The notes: generated from the letters alone by a model not told the origin. A DNA stretch of 64,000 nt from Burkholderiales bacterium RIFCSPLOWO2_12_FULL_61_40 (GCA_001770935.1 MESI01000043.1:53605-117604); one strand, 5' to 3'. Shown: positions 46,258-55,419, counted from the first letter of the stretch. Numbers and translations: made by a program.

Positions 46258-46712
46258 GCGCCATTGTCTTGGTTGACACCTCGATCCTGCTCAATGTGGT
46301 CGACGTTCCAGGACGTAATCAGCAGCGTGATGCTGTTATTGATGAACTTGCTGCGCGTATTGACGACGGAGATCACCTGTTTATTCCCTTGGCTGCCATC
46401 ATTGAGACAGGCAACGACATCGCGCGCATCAGTGATGGCGGGGCACGTCGCTCGGCCGCTGAACGTTTTGCGGGAGCCGTTCGCGCTGCCTTGAATGATG
46501 AGGCGCCCTGGAAACCCTTGAATTTCCCGAGTCATGAGGATTTGTCCGCGTGGCTGGTGCAGTTTCCCGATAGTGCGTCGAAGAAAGTCGGAATGGGCGA
46601 CTTGTCGATCCAGCATGAATGGGGGCATCTATGCAAAAAATACCCAATGAGCCGGGTGCTGATCTGGACGCTAGATATTGACCTGCAGGGCTACGACCGC
46701 GCACCACGGTAA
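46254..46712 (+). CDS. PIN-domain-like protein, partner of the ATPase
   Basis: 152 aa. The start 'IVLVDTSILLNVV' (D8) is the first PIN strand with its metal-binding Asp. E51 ('AAIIETGND'), D116 ('GMGDLSIQ') and D141/D143 ('WTLDIDLQGYD') supply the other acidic positions expected in a PIN nuclease. PIN domains cut single-stranded RNA, often tRNA or mRNA. It is coupled by a 4-bp overlap to the ATPase and has no antitoxin neighbour, so control is probably through the ATPase rather than a VapB-type antitoxin. Family by motif; target unknown. Confidence 0.75.
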   Translation: MSAIVLVDTSILLNVVDVPGRNQQRDAVIDELAARIDDGDHLFIPLAAIIETGNDIARISDGGARRSAAERFAGAVRAALNDEAPWKPLNFPSHEDLSAWLVQFPDSASKKVGMGDLSIQHEWGHLCKKYPMSRVLIWTLDIDLQGYDRAPR

Positions 46713-46725
46713 ATAGTGACGGCGC

Positions 46726-46858
46726 ACCCTGGAACGCGAGCTGCATGCCACAGGCGCTACATAATTCATAGCTGCTTGCGCAAATTCCATAAGGGCTAGA
46801 GCCCTATTTTCTTCATAAAACCTACAACCAGCATGTCCAACCTATCCAGCGTCATCAA
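46726..46858 (+). repeat. hsdR-hsdM junction repeat, right copy
   Basis: It begins 14 bp after the PIN stop with a remnant hsdR tail (frame T-L-E-R-E-L-H-A-T-G-A-T-stop), then an interspersed repeat copy (46761-46822), then the genuine hsdM start at 46833. Left and right copies differ at scattered positions, more in the hsdR tail than in the repeat, so they come from diverged alleles. Confidence 0.85.
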
Positions 46859-48302
46859 GTCCATCCAGGACGTGATGCGCCAAGACAGCGGCGTCGATGG
46901 CGACGCCCAACGCATCTCCCAGCTCACCTGGCTCTTGTTCCTCAAAGTGTTTGACGCACTGGAAGAAGAAATGGAGCTCACCCGCGACAGCTACACCAGC
47001 CCCATCCCCGAACCCCTGCGCTGGCGCAACTGGGCCGCCAATGCCGAAGGCATCACCGGCGACACCCTGCTGGGCTTTGTGAACAACGACCTCTTCACCG
47101 CGCTGAAAAACCTGCGCGGCGACGCCCAGCGCAACCCGCGCGGCTATGTGGTGCGCGGCGTGTTTGAAGACGCCTACAACTACATGAAAAGCGGCCACCT
47201 GCTGCGCCAGGTCATCAACAAACTCAACGCCATCGACTTCAACCGCCAGAGCGAGCGCCACCAGTTCAACGACCTCTACGAAAAAATCCTCAAAGACCTG
47301 CAAAGCGCCGGCAACGCGGGCGAGTTCTATACGCCCCGCGCCGTCACCCAGTTCATGGTCGACATGGTCAACCCCCTGTTGGGCGAAAAAGTGCTGGACC
47401 CTGCCACCGGCACCGGGGGCTTTCTGGTCTGCGCTATCGAGCACCTGCGCAAACAGGTGCACAACGCCGAGCAAGAAGCCACGCTGCAGGCCAGCATCAC
47501 CGGCGTGGAAAAAAAGCAATTGCCCCATATGCTCTGCGTCACCAACCTCATGCTGCACGGTGTGGAAGTGCCCAGCCTCATTACCCACGGCAACACCCTG
47601 GCCCGCCCGCTGCGCGAAGTCACGCAAGCCGACCGCGTGGACGTGGTCCTCACCAACCCGCCCTTTGGCGGCGTGGAAGAGCCGGGCATCGAACAGGGCT
47701 TCCCCAGCGACGTGCGCACCAAGGAAACGGCGGACCTGTTTCTGGTGCTCATCAAACACATCCTCAAAGCCCACGGCCGCGCCGCCCTGGTCTTGCCCGA
47801 CGGCACCCTGTTTGGCGAAGGCGTCAAAACCCGCATCAAAGAGCAACTGCTGGCGGAGTGCAACCTGCACACCATCGTGCGCCTGCCCAACGGCGTGTTT
47901 GCGCCCTACACCGGCATCAAGACCAACCTGCTGTTCTTCACCAAAGGCACGCCCACCCAAGACGTCTGGTACTACGAGCACCCGTACCCAGCGGGCGTGA
48001 AGAACTACAACAAGACCAAACCTATCCGCATCGAAGAATTCGACGCTGAAAAAGCCTGGTGGGGCAGTGAGGCCGATGGCTTTGCTTCTCGGCAGGAAAA
48101 CGAGCGCGCCTGGAAGGTCAGCATTGAGCAGATCAAGGCGGCGGGCTACAACCTGGACCAGAGGAACCCCCACGTGGGCGACGTGGTGGACCACGACCCG
48201 GACCACCTCCTGGCCACTTACGCGCGATTGCAGGGCGAGACGCAGACCCTGCGCGACGAGCTCAAGGAAATATTGGCGAAATCGCTTGCCAGCCCCCGTT
48301 GA
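46833..48302 (+). CDS. hsdM: Type I DNA adenine methyltransferase subunit M
   Basis: 489 aa, normal length. N-terminal HsdM helical domain; SAM motif 'LDPATGTGGF' (about 189-197) and catalytic 'NPPF' (275-278), giving N6-adenine methylation. With HsdS it modifies host DNA. Its start lies in the right junction repeat and its stop overlaps the hsdS start (TTGA at 48299-48302). All motifs are intact. Confidence 0.96.
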   Translation: MSNLSSVIKSIQDVMRQDSGVDGDAQRISQLTWLLFLKVFDALEEEMELTRDSYTSPIPEPLRWRNWAANAEGITGDTLLGFVNNDLFTALKNLRGDAQRNPRGYVVRGVFEDAYNYMKSGHLLRQVINKLNAIDFNRQSERHQFNDLYEKILKDLQSAGNAGEFYTPRAVTQFMVDMVNPLLGEKVLDPATGTGGFLVCAIEHLRKQVHNAEQEATLQASITGVEKKQLPHMLCVTNLMLHGVEVPSLITHGNTLARPLREVTQADRVDVVLTNPPFGGVEEPGIEQGFPSDVRTKETADLFLVLIKHILKAHGRAALVLPDGTLFGEGVKTRIKEQLLAECNLHTIVRLPNGVFAPYTGIKTNLLFFTKGTPTQDVWYYEHPYPAGVKNYNKTKPIRIEEFDAEKAWWGSEADGFASRQENERAWKVSIEQIKAAGYNLDQRNPHVGDVVDHDPDHLLATYARLQGETQTLRDELKEILAKSLASPR

Positions 48303-49990
48303 ATGTGCGCATGCTGCTATCAAATTTGAACCTATTGGCCACCGCCCCCGGCGGCGTGGCGCGCTTGCGCGAGCTGATTTTGACGCTGGCGGTGCAAGGC
48401 AAGTTGGTGCCCCAGGACCCCAACGATGAACCGGCGAGCGAACTGCTGAAGAAGATTCGGGCGGAGAAAGACCGGCTGATTGCGGGCAAGAAAATCCGAC
48501 GCTCCAAGTTACTGGACCCCATAGATGAAAGCGAGTGCGGGTTCGTCTTGCCGACTAACTGGGAGTGGGAACGCCTTGGCAATCTTGGCGACTGGGGTGC
48601 TGGTGCCACGCCCTCTCGCTCAAACAGCAATTACTACGGCGGCGGAATCCCCTGGTTTAAGTCCGGTGAGTTGACCGCTGACTTCATTTCCGAGTCTGAA
48701 GAAACGGTCACTGACGCCGCGCTACGAGAATGCTCGCTCCGATTGAATCAAATCGGTGATGTGTTAATCGCCATGTACGGCGCGACCATTGGCAAAACCG
48801 CAATCCTTTCTGTAGTCGCCACGACCAACCAAGCAGTCTGCGCTTGCACGCCATTCGTGGGCTTGTCTAACATTTATTTGCTGTTGCTTATGAAGGCGTT
48901 GAAGCCATATTTCATCAGCATCGGCGCTGGCGGCGCACAGCCCAACATCTCGCGCGAGAAAGTTGTTGCTACGGTTATTGGTCTCCCACCCCTCGCCGAA
49001 CAATCCCGCATCGTCACCCGCGTCGAAGAACTCATGCGCCTGTGCGACGCGCTCGAATCCAAAGGGCTGCTCGAAGCCGCGCAACATGCCCAGCTCGTCA
49101 GCACCCTGCTGGCCACACTCACCGACAGCGAAACGCCCGCGCAGCTGGCCAACAACTGGCACCGTATAGCCACCCACTTCGACCTGCTGCTGGACCGCCC
49201 CCAAGCCGTGGACGCCCTGGAGCAAACCATCCTCCAACTCGCAGTGCGCGGCCTGCTCGTCCCCCAAGACCCGCAAGACGAACCCGCAAGCGTTCTGCTG
49301 AAGAAAATCCGCGCAGAAAAAGACAAGCTCATCGCTGGGGGCAAGATCAAACGCGACAAACCCCTGCCGCCGATTTCGGACGACGAACAGCCGTTTGCGT
49401 TGCCGCAGGGGTGGAGTTGGGCTCGCTTCCCTGATGTGTGCGCTATTTCTGGCGGCGCGACTCCGAGTAAGGCAATTCCGCAGAACTGGGAGGGTTCTAT
49501 CCCTTGGGTCAGCCCTAAAGATATGAAAGTGCCGCACATCGCCGATGCGCAAGACCATGTGTCGGATGCAGCGGTGCGAGGAAGTCTTTCACTCATACCT
49601 TCCGGCAGTTTGTTGATGGTCGTTAGAGGGATGATCCTCGCGCACTCATTTCCCGTTGCGGAGACGTTGGCGCCAGTCACGATCAATCAGGATATGAAAG
49701 CGCTGACGCCGTTTGAGCCGGAGGTTCTGTCATTTCTCGCATTGCTTTGTCGGGGAATGAAGCCAGAGATTCTTGCCCTGATTGATCGGTCTTCGCACGG
49801 CACCTGTAAGTTGGAATCGCCCAAGATATTTGGATTGCCGATTCCGCTCCCACCCCTCGCCGAACAATCCCGCATCGTCACCCGCGTAGCCCAGCTGCGC
49901 CGCCTGTGCTTTGAGCTGCGCCAGCGCTTGAGCGTCAGCCAATCCACCCAGGCCCATCTGGCCGAGGCGTTGGTGGCGCAGCTTTCTTGA
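48299..49990 (+). CDS. hsdS: Type I specificity subunit S
   Basis: 563 aa if read from TTG 48299; GTG at 48305 or ATG at 48311 are alternatives. Two target-recognition domains (about 75-220 and 370-535), each followed by 'PPLAEQSRIVTRV' and preceded by a helical 'LLKKIRAEKD(R/K)LIAG' spacer. The two halves carry identical 41-bp DNA stretches (48983-49023, 49847-49887). TRD sequences differ, so the target is a bipartite asymmetric site that cannot be read from the protein. Bases 48310-48327 'gctgctatcaaatttg' resemble the family's interspersed repeat. Confidence 0.94.
   Translation: MNVRMLLSNLNLLATAPGGVARLRELILTLAVQGKLVPQDPNDEPASELLKKIRAEKDRLIAGKKIRRSKLLDPIDESECGFVLPTNWEWERLGNLGDWGAGATPSRSNSNYYGGGIPWFKSGELTADFISESEETVTDAALRECSLRLNQIGDVLIAMYGATIGKTAILSVVATTNQAVCACTPFVGLSNIYLLLLMKALKPYFISIGAGGAQPNISREKVVATVIGLPPLAEQSRIVTRVEELMRLCDALESKGLLEAAQHAQLVSTLLATLTDSETPAQLANNWHRIATHFDLLLDRPQAVDALEQTILQLAVRGLLVPQDPQDEPASVLLKKIRAEKDKLIAGGKIKRDKPLPPISDDEQPFALPQGWSWARFPDVCAISGGATPSKAIPQNWEGSIPWVSPKDMKVPHIADAQDHVSDAAVRGSLSLIPSGSLLMVVRGMILAHSFPVAETLAPVTINQDMKALTPFEPEVLSFLALLCRGMKPEILALIDRSSHGTCKLESPKIFGLPIPLPPLAEQSRIVTRVAQLRRLCFELRQRLSVSQSTQAHLAEALVAQLS
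48983..49023 (+). repeat. 41-bp direct repeat in hsdS, copy 1
   Basis: This copy is identical to 49847-49887, 864 bp apart. It encodes the conserved 'LPPLAEQSRIVTRV' region after TRD1. Recombination between copies could exchange or delete TRD2. Confidence 0.9.
49847..49887 (+). repeat. 41-bp direct repeat in hsdS, copy 2
   Basis: Identical to 48983-49023. It encodes the same segment after TRD2. Confidence 0.9.
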
Positions 49991-51717
49991 TGGACACTAC
50001 CCCCATGCTGAACACCTTGTTATCTTTGTTGCAGTTGCCGCGCGAGCAAGGCACGGTGGAGTTCAAGTCCAATTTCGAAAACCCCGAGGATATTGGCCAG
50101 TACATATCTGCGCTGGCCAATACCGCCGCACTTTGTGGACATGACCGTGCTTGGCTCGTGTGGGGTGTGGAAGACGCTTCACTCCGGGTTAAAGGCACGC
50201 ACTTTGATCCTTTCTCGCAAAAGGCCAAGTCGGACAAGCCGGGCAGCAATCAGTCCTTGATCATGTGGTTGCAGGTGATGACGCAGCCTCGGGCGGATTT
50301 TGAGTTTCATGAGGTGCAGCACCCGGATGGCCGTGTGGTCATGCTCGAAATTCATCCCGTCCGCAGTGCGCCGGTGGCATTTCAGCATGTGCGCTATATC
50401 CGCATCGACAGCCACAAGGTGAAGCTGTCCGAGCACGCAGACAAAGAGGCGCGGCTGTGGGCGCAATTGGGTGTGAAGGAAGATTGGACCGGTGAGGTGG
50501 TACCGGGTGCAACTTTGGACGACCTGGATGCCGAAGCATTAACAGCCGCTCGTTTGCGCTACACCGAGTTTTTGATACGTGGGGAGCCCGATGTCCAACG
50601 TCACGATGGCATCCGTGCCGAAGTTGGGCAATGGAGTATTGCCACCTTGCTCAACAAAGCCCACGTAACCAAGCAAGGGCGTGTCACCCGTTCGGCTTTA
50701 TTGCTGTTGGGCAAAGACGAGTCCGCGCATTTTCTGGCTCCTGTGGATGCCAAGATCAGCTGGATACTTCGCGATGCACACAACGGTACGGTGACATCGC
50801 ACCCGTTTGGCATGCCGTTTTTGCTGGCCACCGAGCGTGCGTTTGCCCGCGTTCGCAACGTGACGCTGGATCACATGCCTGATGGCACATTGTTTCCGAC
50901 GCCAGTGCCGCAATACGACGCCTGGGTAGTGCGTGAGGCCCTGCATAACTGCGTGGCGCACCAGGACTATCTGCTGGGCGGCAAGATCAATCTGGTGGAG
51001 CACCCGGAGCGCTTGGTATTGACCAACTTGGGACAATTCATTCCCCAAAGTGTGGAATGGATGCTGGAGCATCAATCCCCGCCCGAGCACTATCGCAACC
51101 AATGGCTGATTGATGGAATGATCCGGCTACGCATGATCGAACAAGCAGGCAGTGGTATTCGCCGTATGTTTGTTACCCAACGGCAACGCTTTTTCCCGCT
51201 ACCTGACTACTCGTTTGATGCCTCGCCACAAGGGCACCCCCGCGTGGAGTTGGTGCTGCAAGGGCAAATTCTTGATCCGAAATTTGCACGCGCGTTGATG
51301 GCACGATCGGATTTGGAGTTGGGTCCAGTTTTGCTTTTAGACCGAGTGCAAAAGGGCCAACGCCTAACCGCCGTTCAGGCGAAAGAGTTGCGAGAGTTGC
51401 AGTTGATTGAAGGGCGTGCGCCCAAATATTTCATTTCTGCAAAAGTGGCGGATGCGACAGGCCAGAAGGCGCGCTACATCCATAACCGGGGCTTGGACGA
51501 TCAGTATTACAAGCAATTGGTTCTCGACTACATCAAGAAGTATGGCAAGGCGACACGATCGGACTTGGATGAGCTTCTGCTCCCCAAATTGCCCAATGTG
51601 TTGACGGCAATCCAGAAGGCAAACAAGATAAGGAACTTGGTGCAGAGCATGCGCAAATCCGGGTTGGTATATCCGGTCGGTCCGCGTGCGTCGGCGGCGT
51701 GGTTCTTGTCTAAATAA
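49990..51717 (+). CDS. AlbA_2-domain ATP-binding protein of type I R-M locus
   Basis: 575 aa from ATG 49990, which shares its A with the hsdS stop (TGATG). The AlbA_2 domain (about 15-150) has 'EFKSNFENPEDIGQYISALANTAALCGHDRAWLVWGVED'. A HATPase_c_4 module has 'ALHNCVAHQDYLLGGKINLVEHPERLVLTN' and 'QAGSGIRRMF'. A C-terminal helix-turn-helix-like region ('GKATRSDLDELLLPKLPN') follows. The type I locus at 1-4870 has genes of the same class in the same downstream position, so such proteins seem a regular partner. Function not established. Confidence 0.85.
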   Translation: MDTTPMLNTLLSLLQLPREQGTVEFKSNFENPEDIGQYISALANTAALCGHDRAWLVWGVEDASLRVKGTHFDPFSQKAKSDKPGSNQSLIMWLQVMTQPRADFEFHEVQHPDGRVVMLEIHPVRSAPVAFQHVRYIRIDSHKVKLSEHADKEARLWAQLGVKEDWTGEVVPGATLDDLDAEALTAARLRYTEFLIRGEPDVQRHDGIRAEVGQWSIATLLNKAHVTKQGRVTRSALLLLGKDESAHFLAPVDAKISWILRDAHNGTVTSHPFGMPFLLATERAFARVRNVTLDHMPDGTLFPTPVPQYDAWVVREALHNCVAHQDYLLGGKINLVEHPERLVLTNLGQFIPQSVEWMLEHQSPPEHYRNQWLIDGMIRLRMIEQAGSGIRRMFVTQRQRFFPLPDYSFDASPQGHPRVELVLQGQILDPKFARALMARSDLELGPVLLLDRVQKGQRLTAVQAKELRELQLIEGRAPKYFISAKVADATGQKARYIHNRGLDDQYYKQLVLDYIKKYGKATRSDLDELLLPKLPNVLTAIQKANKIRNLVQSMRKSGLVYPVGPRASAAWFLSK

Positions 51718-51822
51718 GAGTTAAATTAGACAAGATTAGCGGCGCTTTGAAGTAAAGAAGTTTAGCTAAGCTGTTGATTTTATTGATATCTTTGGTGTCT
51801 TGTATCGAAAAATTTAGACAAG

Positions 51823-51857
51823 AAAAAACCTCGCCTGATTTCAGACGAGGTTTTTTT
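51823..51857. terminator. Bidirectional intrinsic terminator
   Basis: aaaaaacctcg (51823-51833) and cgaggtttttt (51846-51856) form an 11-bp stem with A/T tails both ways, between the convergent AlbA_2 and mmsA genes. It would serve both transcripts. Confidence 0.85.
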
Positions 51858-51870
51858 GTGTTGAGCCGGT

Positions 51871-53376
51871 TTACTTGCTACTCGGAAAACTAAACACCGC
51901 CCCCTCCCTTACCCCCGCGCTGGGCCAGCGCTGGGTAATGGTCTTGCGCTTGGTATAAAACCGCACCGCATCCGGCCCGTAGGCGTGCAGGTCACCAAAC
52001 AAGGAGCGCTTCCAGCCGCCAAACGAGTGGTAGGCCACGGGCACGGGCAGGGGCACGTTGACGCCGACCATGCCGACCTGGATGTTGTCGGTGAAGTAGC
52101 GGGCGGCCTCGCCGTCGCGGGTGAAGATGCAGGTGCCGTTGCCGTACTCGTGGGCGTCGATCAGGTCCATGGCCTCCTGCAGGGTGTTGACGCGCACCAC
52201 GCCCAGCACCGGGCCAAAGATTTCTTCCTGGTAGACCACCATGCCGGGCTTGACGTTGTCAAACAGGCAGGGGCCCAGAAAGTAGCCGTCTTCATGGCCG
52301 CTGACCTGCAGGGCGCGGCCGTCCACCAGCAGGGTGGCGCCTTCCTTCACGCCCTGGTCCACATAGGCGCGCACCTTCTCGAAGTGCGCCCGGGTCACCA
52401 GCGGGCCCATGTCCATGCCGGGCGCAGTGCCGGGGCCGACCTGCATCTTGGCCATCTCGGTTTTCAGGCCGGCGATCACGGCGTCGGCGGTGGCGTCGCC
52501 CACGGCCACCACCAGCGGGATGGCCATACAACGCTCGCCGCAGGAGCCGAAGGCGGCCCCCATCAGGGCGCTGACGGCGTTGCCAATGTCGGCGTCGGGC
52601 ATGAGCACGGCGTGGTTTTTGGCGCCGCCCAGGGCTTGCACGCGTTTGCCGTGTTTGCAGCCTTCGGCGTAGATGTATTCGGCAATGGGCGTAGAGCCGA
52701 CAAAACTCACAGCCTTCACGCGCGGGTCGGTCAGCAGCGTGTCCACTGCCTCCTTGTCGCCGTTGACGACGTTGAGCACGCCGGGCGGCAGACCCGCTTG
52801 CAGCGCCAGTTCGGCAATGCGCAGGGTGCTGGACGGGTCGCGCTCGGAAGGCTTGAGAACAAAGGTGTTGCCGCAGGCCACGGCCATGGGCCACATCCAC
52901 AGCGGAACCATGGCCGGGAAGTTGAAGGGCGTGATGCCGGCGGCCACGCCCAGGGGCTGGAATTCGCTCCAGGAGTCGATGGCGGGGCCCACGTTTTTGC
53001 TGTGTTCACCCTTGAGCAGCTCGGGCGCATAACTGGCGTATTCCACGTTTTCGATGCCGCGCTGCAGTTCGCCCAGGGCGTCGCTCAGCACCTTGCCGTG
53101 CTCGGCGGTGATCAGGGCGCAGAGTTCGTCGGCGTGTTGTTCCAGCAGCACCTTCAGGTTGCCCATGACCCGCGCGCGTTTCAGCGGTGGCGTATTGCGC
53201 CAGGCCGGGAAGGCCGCCTGGGCGCTGGCGATGGCTTGTTCCACCGTGGCCTTGTCGGCCAGTTGCAGGGTTTTTTCGGCCCGGCCGGTGGCGGGGTTGA
53301 ACACGCTTTGGCTGCGGCTGCCGCCGGTGGCGGGCTTGCCATCAATCAGATGGCCAATGAGAGGGAGTGTGGACAT
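51871..53376 (-). CDS. mmsA: CoA-acylating (methyl)malonate-semialdehyde dehydrogenase
   Basis: 501 aa from the ATG at 53376 (MSTLPLIGHLIDGKPATGG); the open frame upstream is not used. Aldehyde dehydrogenase features: 'FNFPAMVPLWMWPMAVACGNTFVLKPSE', 'FVGSTPIAEYIY', 'GGAKNHAVLMPDAD', and the nucleophile in 'FGSCGERCMA'. The MmsA subgroup oxidises malonate or methylmalonate semialdehyde to acetyl- or propionyl-CoA. Next to an omega-amino-acid transaminase it most likely finishes beta-alanine breakdown (BauC role). Confidence 0.92.
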   Translation of the reverse strand: MSTLPLIGHLIDGKPATGGSRSQSVFNPATGRAEKTLQLADKATVEQAIASAQAAFPAWRNTPPLKRARVMGNLKVLLEQHADELCALITAEHGKVLSDALGELQRGIENVEYASYAPELLKGEHSKNVGPAIDSWSEFQPLGVAAGITPFNFPAMVPLWMWPMAVACGNTFVLKPSERDPSSTLRIAELALQAGLPPGVLNVVNGDKEAVDTLLTDPRVKAVSFVGSTPIAEYIYAEGCKHGKRVQALGGAKNHAVLMPDADIGNAVSALMGAAFGSCGERCMAIPLVVAVGDATADAVIAGLKTEMAKMQVGPGTAPGMDMGPLVTRAHFEKVRAYVDQGVKEGATLLVDGRALQVSGHEDGYFLGPCLFDNVKPGMVVYQEEIFGPVLGVVRVNTLQEAMDLIDAHEYGNGTCIFTRDGEAARYFTDNIQVGMVGVNVPLPVPVAYHSFGGWKRSLFGDLHAYGPDAVRFYTKRKTITQRWPSAGVREGAVFSFPSSK

Positions 53377-53422
53377 GGTTTTTTTTGAACGGAGAAGTGG
53401 GAAAGAGTGACTGTTTGGAGAC

Positions 53423-54040
53423 TTAGAGGGCTTCGTTTGGGTAGGCCAGGACATGCCCCATGGCACGTTCCATATAGGCCTCCTTCTCACCGACAGGCGC
53501 AAAGTAGTGCAGCACTTCCCGCGCCTCGGCCTCGCCTTTGAGCCGGGTGAGTAACCAGGCGCAGAGGTATTGCGCAGACAGGCAGCCGCCCGCCGTGGCG
53601 ATGTTTCCGTGGGCTACAAAAGGCTGGTTGACAACCTGCACACCGGCTGCCTGAACCCAGGGCTTGCTGGTGTTGTCGGTGCAGGCGCTGAGTTGCCCGG
53701 TCAGCCCCAGCTTGGCCAGCAGGAACGTACCCGAGCACTGCGCCGCAATGTGTTGGCGCTTCGGGTCGAGTTGGAGCTGGCCCATGATGTGCGCGTCCTG
53801 TGCCACATCGCGCGTCTTCATGCCGCTGCCAATCACCACCGCGTCGGCGCTGCAGGCCTCCGGTAGGCCGATGTGGGCGTCCAGCGTCAGCCCGTTCATC
53901 GAGGTCACGCGCGGTGTCGGGCTGGCAATGCTCACGCGCCACTGGGCATCGCCCAGCAGACGAATGCGGCTGAGCATGCCGTAGGCAATCAGCGAATCGA
54001 GTTCATTGAACCCGTCGAAGGTCAGAATGGCAATGTGCAT
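53423..54040 (-). CDS. DJ-1/PfpI family protein
   Basis: 205 aa. Class-I amidotransferase-like fold: start 'MHIAILTFDGFNELDSL', nucleophile elbow 'AAQCSGTFLLAKLGL' and 'NIATAGGCLSAQYLCAWLL'. It resembles the AraC-type N-terminal/DJ-1 group; no DNA-binding domain is fused. It lies between the transaminase and dehydrogenase genes on the same strand, so it may belong to beta-alanine metabolism or its stress protection. No reaction can be assigned. Confidence 0.85.
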   Translation of the reverse strand: MHIAILTFDGFNELDSLIAYGMLSRIRLLGDAQWRVSIASPTPRVTSMNGLTLDAHIGLPEACSADAVVIGSGMKTRDVAQDAHIMGQLQLDPKRQHIAAQCSGTFLLAKLGLTGQLSACTDNTSKPWVQAAGVQVVNQPFVAHGNIATAGGCLSAQYLCAWLLTRLKGEAEAREVLHYFAPVGEKEAYMERAMGHVLAYPNEAL

Positions 54041-54069
54041 GGGCGTGGCGACCGTGGCGTTTGCAACGC

Positions 54070-55419
54070 TTAGGCCGTTTCGTTGATGGTCTCGCCCAGG
54101 GCGCTGACCAGGCTGTCGATCTGCGCCGGGGTGCTGATAAAGGGCGGCGCCAACTGGATGGTGTCGCCGCCGTAACGCACATAAAAGCCCTTGGCCAGCA
54201 TGGCCATGGCGATCTCGTAGGGGCGCCGTGCGGGCTCGCCAGGTAGCGCGGCGATGGTGAAGCCGGCGGCCAGGCCGAAGTTGCGGATGTCGGTGATGTG
54301 CTTGGCGCCTTGGAGGCCATGCACCGCGTTTTCAAAGTAGGGCGCCAGAGCCTTGACCTTGTCCAGCATGTTTTCTTTTTCCAGCAGGTCCAGCGTGGCC
54401 AGGCCCACGGCGCAGGCCACGGGGTGGGCGGAGTAGGTGTAGCCGTGGGCGAACTCCAGCATATAGTCCGGGCCGCCTTGCGCCATGAAGGTGTCGTAGA
54501 TGTCCTTTTTGACCAGCACCGCGCCCAGGGGCTGGGAGCCGTTGGTGATCTGTTTGGCTACGTTCATGATGTCGGGCGTCACGCCAAAGGCCTCGGCGCC
54601 GGTCCAGGCGCCCGCGCGGCCAAAGCCGGTGATCACTTCGTCAAATATCAGCAGGATGTTGTTGGCCGTGCAGATCTCGCGCAGCCGGGCCAGGTAGCCC
54701 TGGGGCGGAATCACCACCCCGGCGGAGCCCGAGAAGGGCTCCACAATCACCGCCGCGATGTTGCTGGCGTCGTGCAGCGCAATCAGGCGCAGCAGGTCGT
54801 CGGCCAGCTCGGCGCCCTTTTCGGGCATGCCACGGAAGAAGGAGCCGGGCGCGGGCTGGGTGTGGGGCAGGTGGTCGGCGGCAATACCTTGGCCAAAGGT
54901 TTTGCGGTTGCCGCCAATGCCGCCCACCGAGATGCCGCCAAAGTTGACGCCGTGGTAGCCCTTTTCGCGGCCAATCAGCAGGGTTTTGCTGGCCTGACCT
55001 TTGGCGCGCCAGTAGGCCCGCGCCATCTTCAGCGAGGTGTCTGCGGACTCGGAGCCCGAGCCGGTGAAAAACACATAGTCCAGCCCGGCGGGGGTGAGTT
55101 CCTTGAGCTTGTTGGCCAGGGCAAAGGACTGCGCGTGGCCGAACTGGAAGGCGGGCGAGTAGTCCAGCGTGGCGAGCTGGCGCATGGCGGCGTCGGTGAT
55201 TTCCTGGCGGCCATGCCCTAAGCCACTGCACCACAGGCCCGAGAGGCCGTCAAAAATCTGCTTGCCGTGCTGGTCGGTGTAGTAGCAGCCCTTGGCGCCC
55301 ACGATCATGCGCGGGTGGGCTTTGAAATCTCGGTTGCCGGTGAAGGGCATCCAGTGGGCGTCGAGCCAGGCGGCATCGGTACGCGGGGCGGCCAAGGCTT
55401 GGGCGTCGTTGAGGTTCAC
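54070..55419 (-). CDS. bauA: Omega-amino acid:pyruvate aminotransferase (beta-alanine)
   Basis: 449 aa, GTG start with AGGAG 6 nt upstream. Class III PLP transaminase: 'HWMPFTGNRDFKAHPRM', 'FTGSGSESADTSLKMARAYW', 'IFDEVITGFGR' and the PLP lysine in 'NVAKQITNGSQPLGA'. Close to beta-alanine:pyruvate transaminases, giving malonate semialdehyde and alanine. mmsA lies downstream and a LysR gene is divergent. The alanine made could feed the alanine dehydrogenase at 28312-29427. Confidence 0.92.
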   Translation of the reverse strand: MNLNDAQALAAPRTDAAWLDAHWMPFTGNRDFKAHPRMIVGAKGCYYTDQHGKQIFDGLSGLWCSGLGHGRQEITDAAMRQLATLDYSPAFQFGHAQSFALANKLKELTPAGLDYVFFTGSGSESADTSLKMARAYWRAKGQASKTLLIGREKGYHGVNFGGISVGGIGGNRKTFGQGIAADHLPHTQPAPGSFFRGMPEKGAELADDLLRLIALHDASNIAAVIVEPFSGSAGVVIPPQGYLARLREICTANNILLIFDEVITGFGRAGAWTGAEAFGVTPDIMNVAKQITNGSQPLGAVLVKKDIYDTFMAQGGPDYMLEFAHGYTYSAHPVACAVGLATLDLLEKENMLDKVKALAPYFENAVHGLQGAKHITDIRNFGLAAGFTIAALPGEPARRPYEIAMAMLAKGFYVRYGGDTIQLAPPFISTPAQIDSLVSALGETINETA

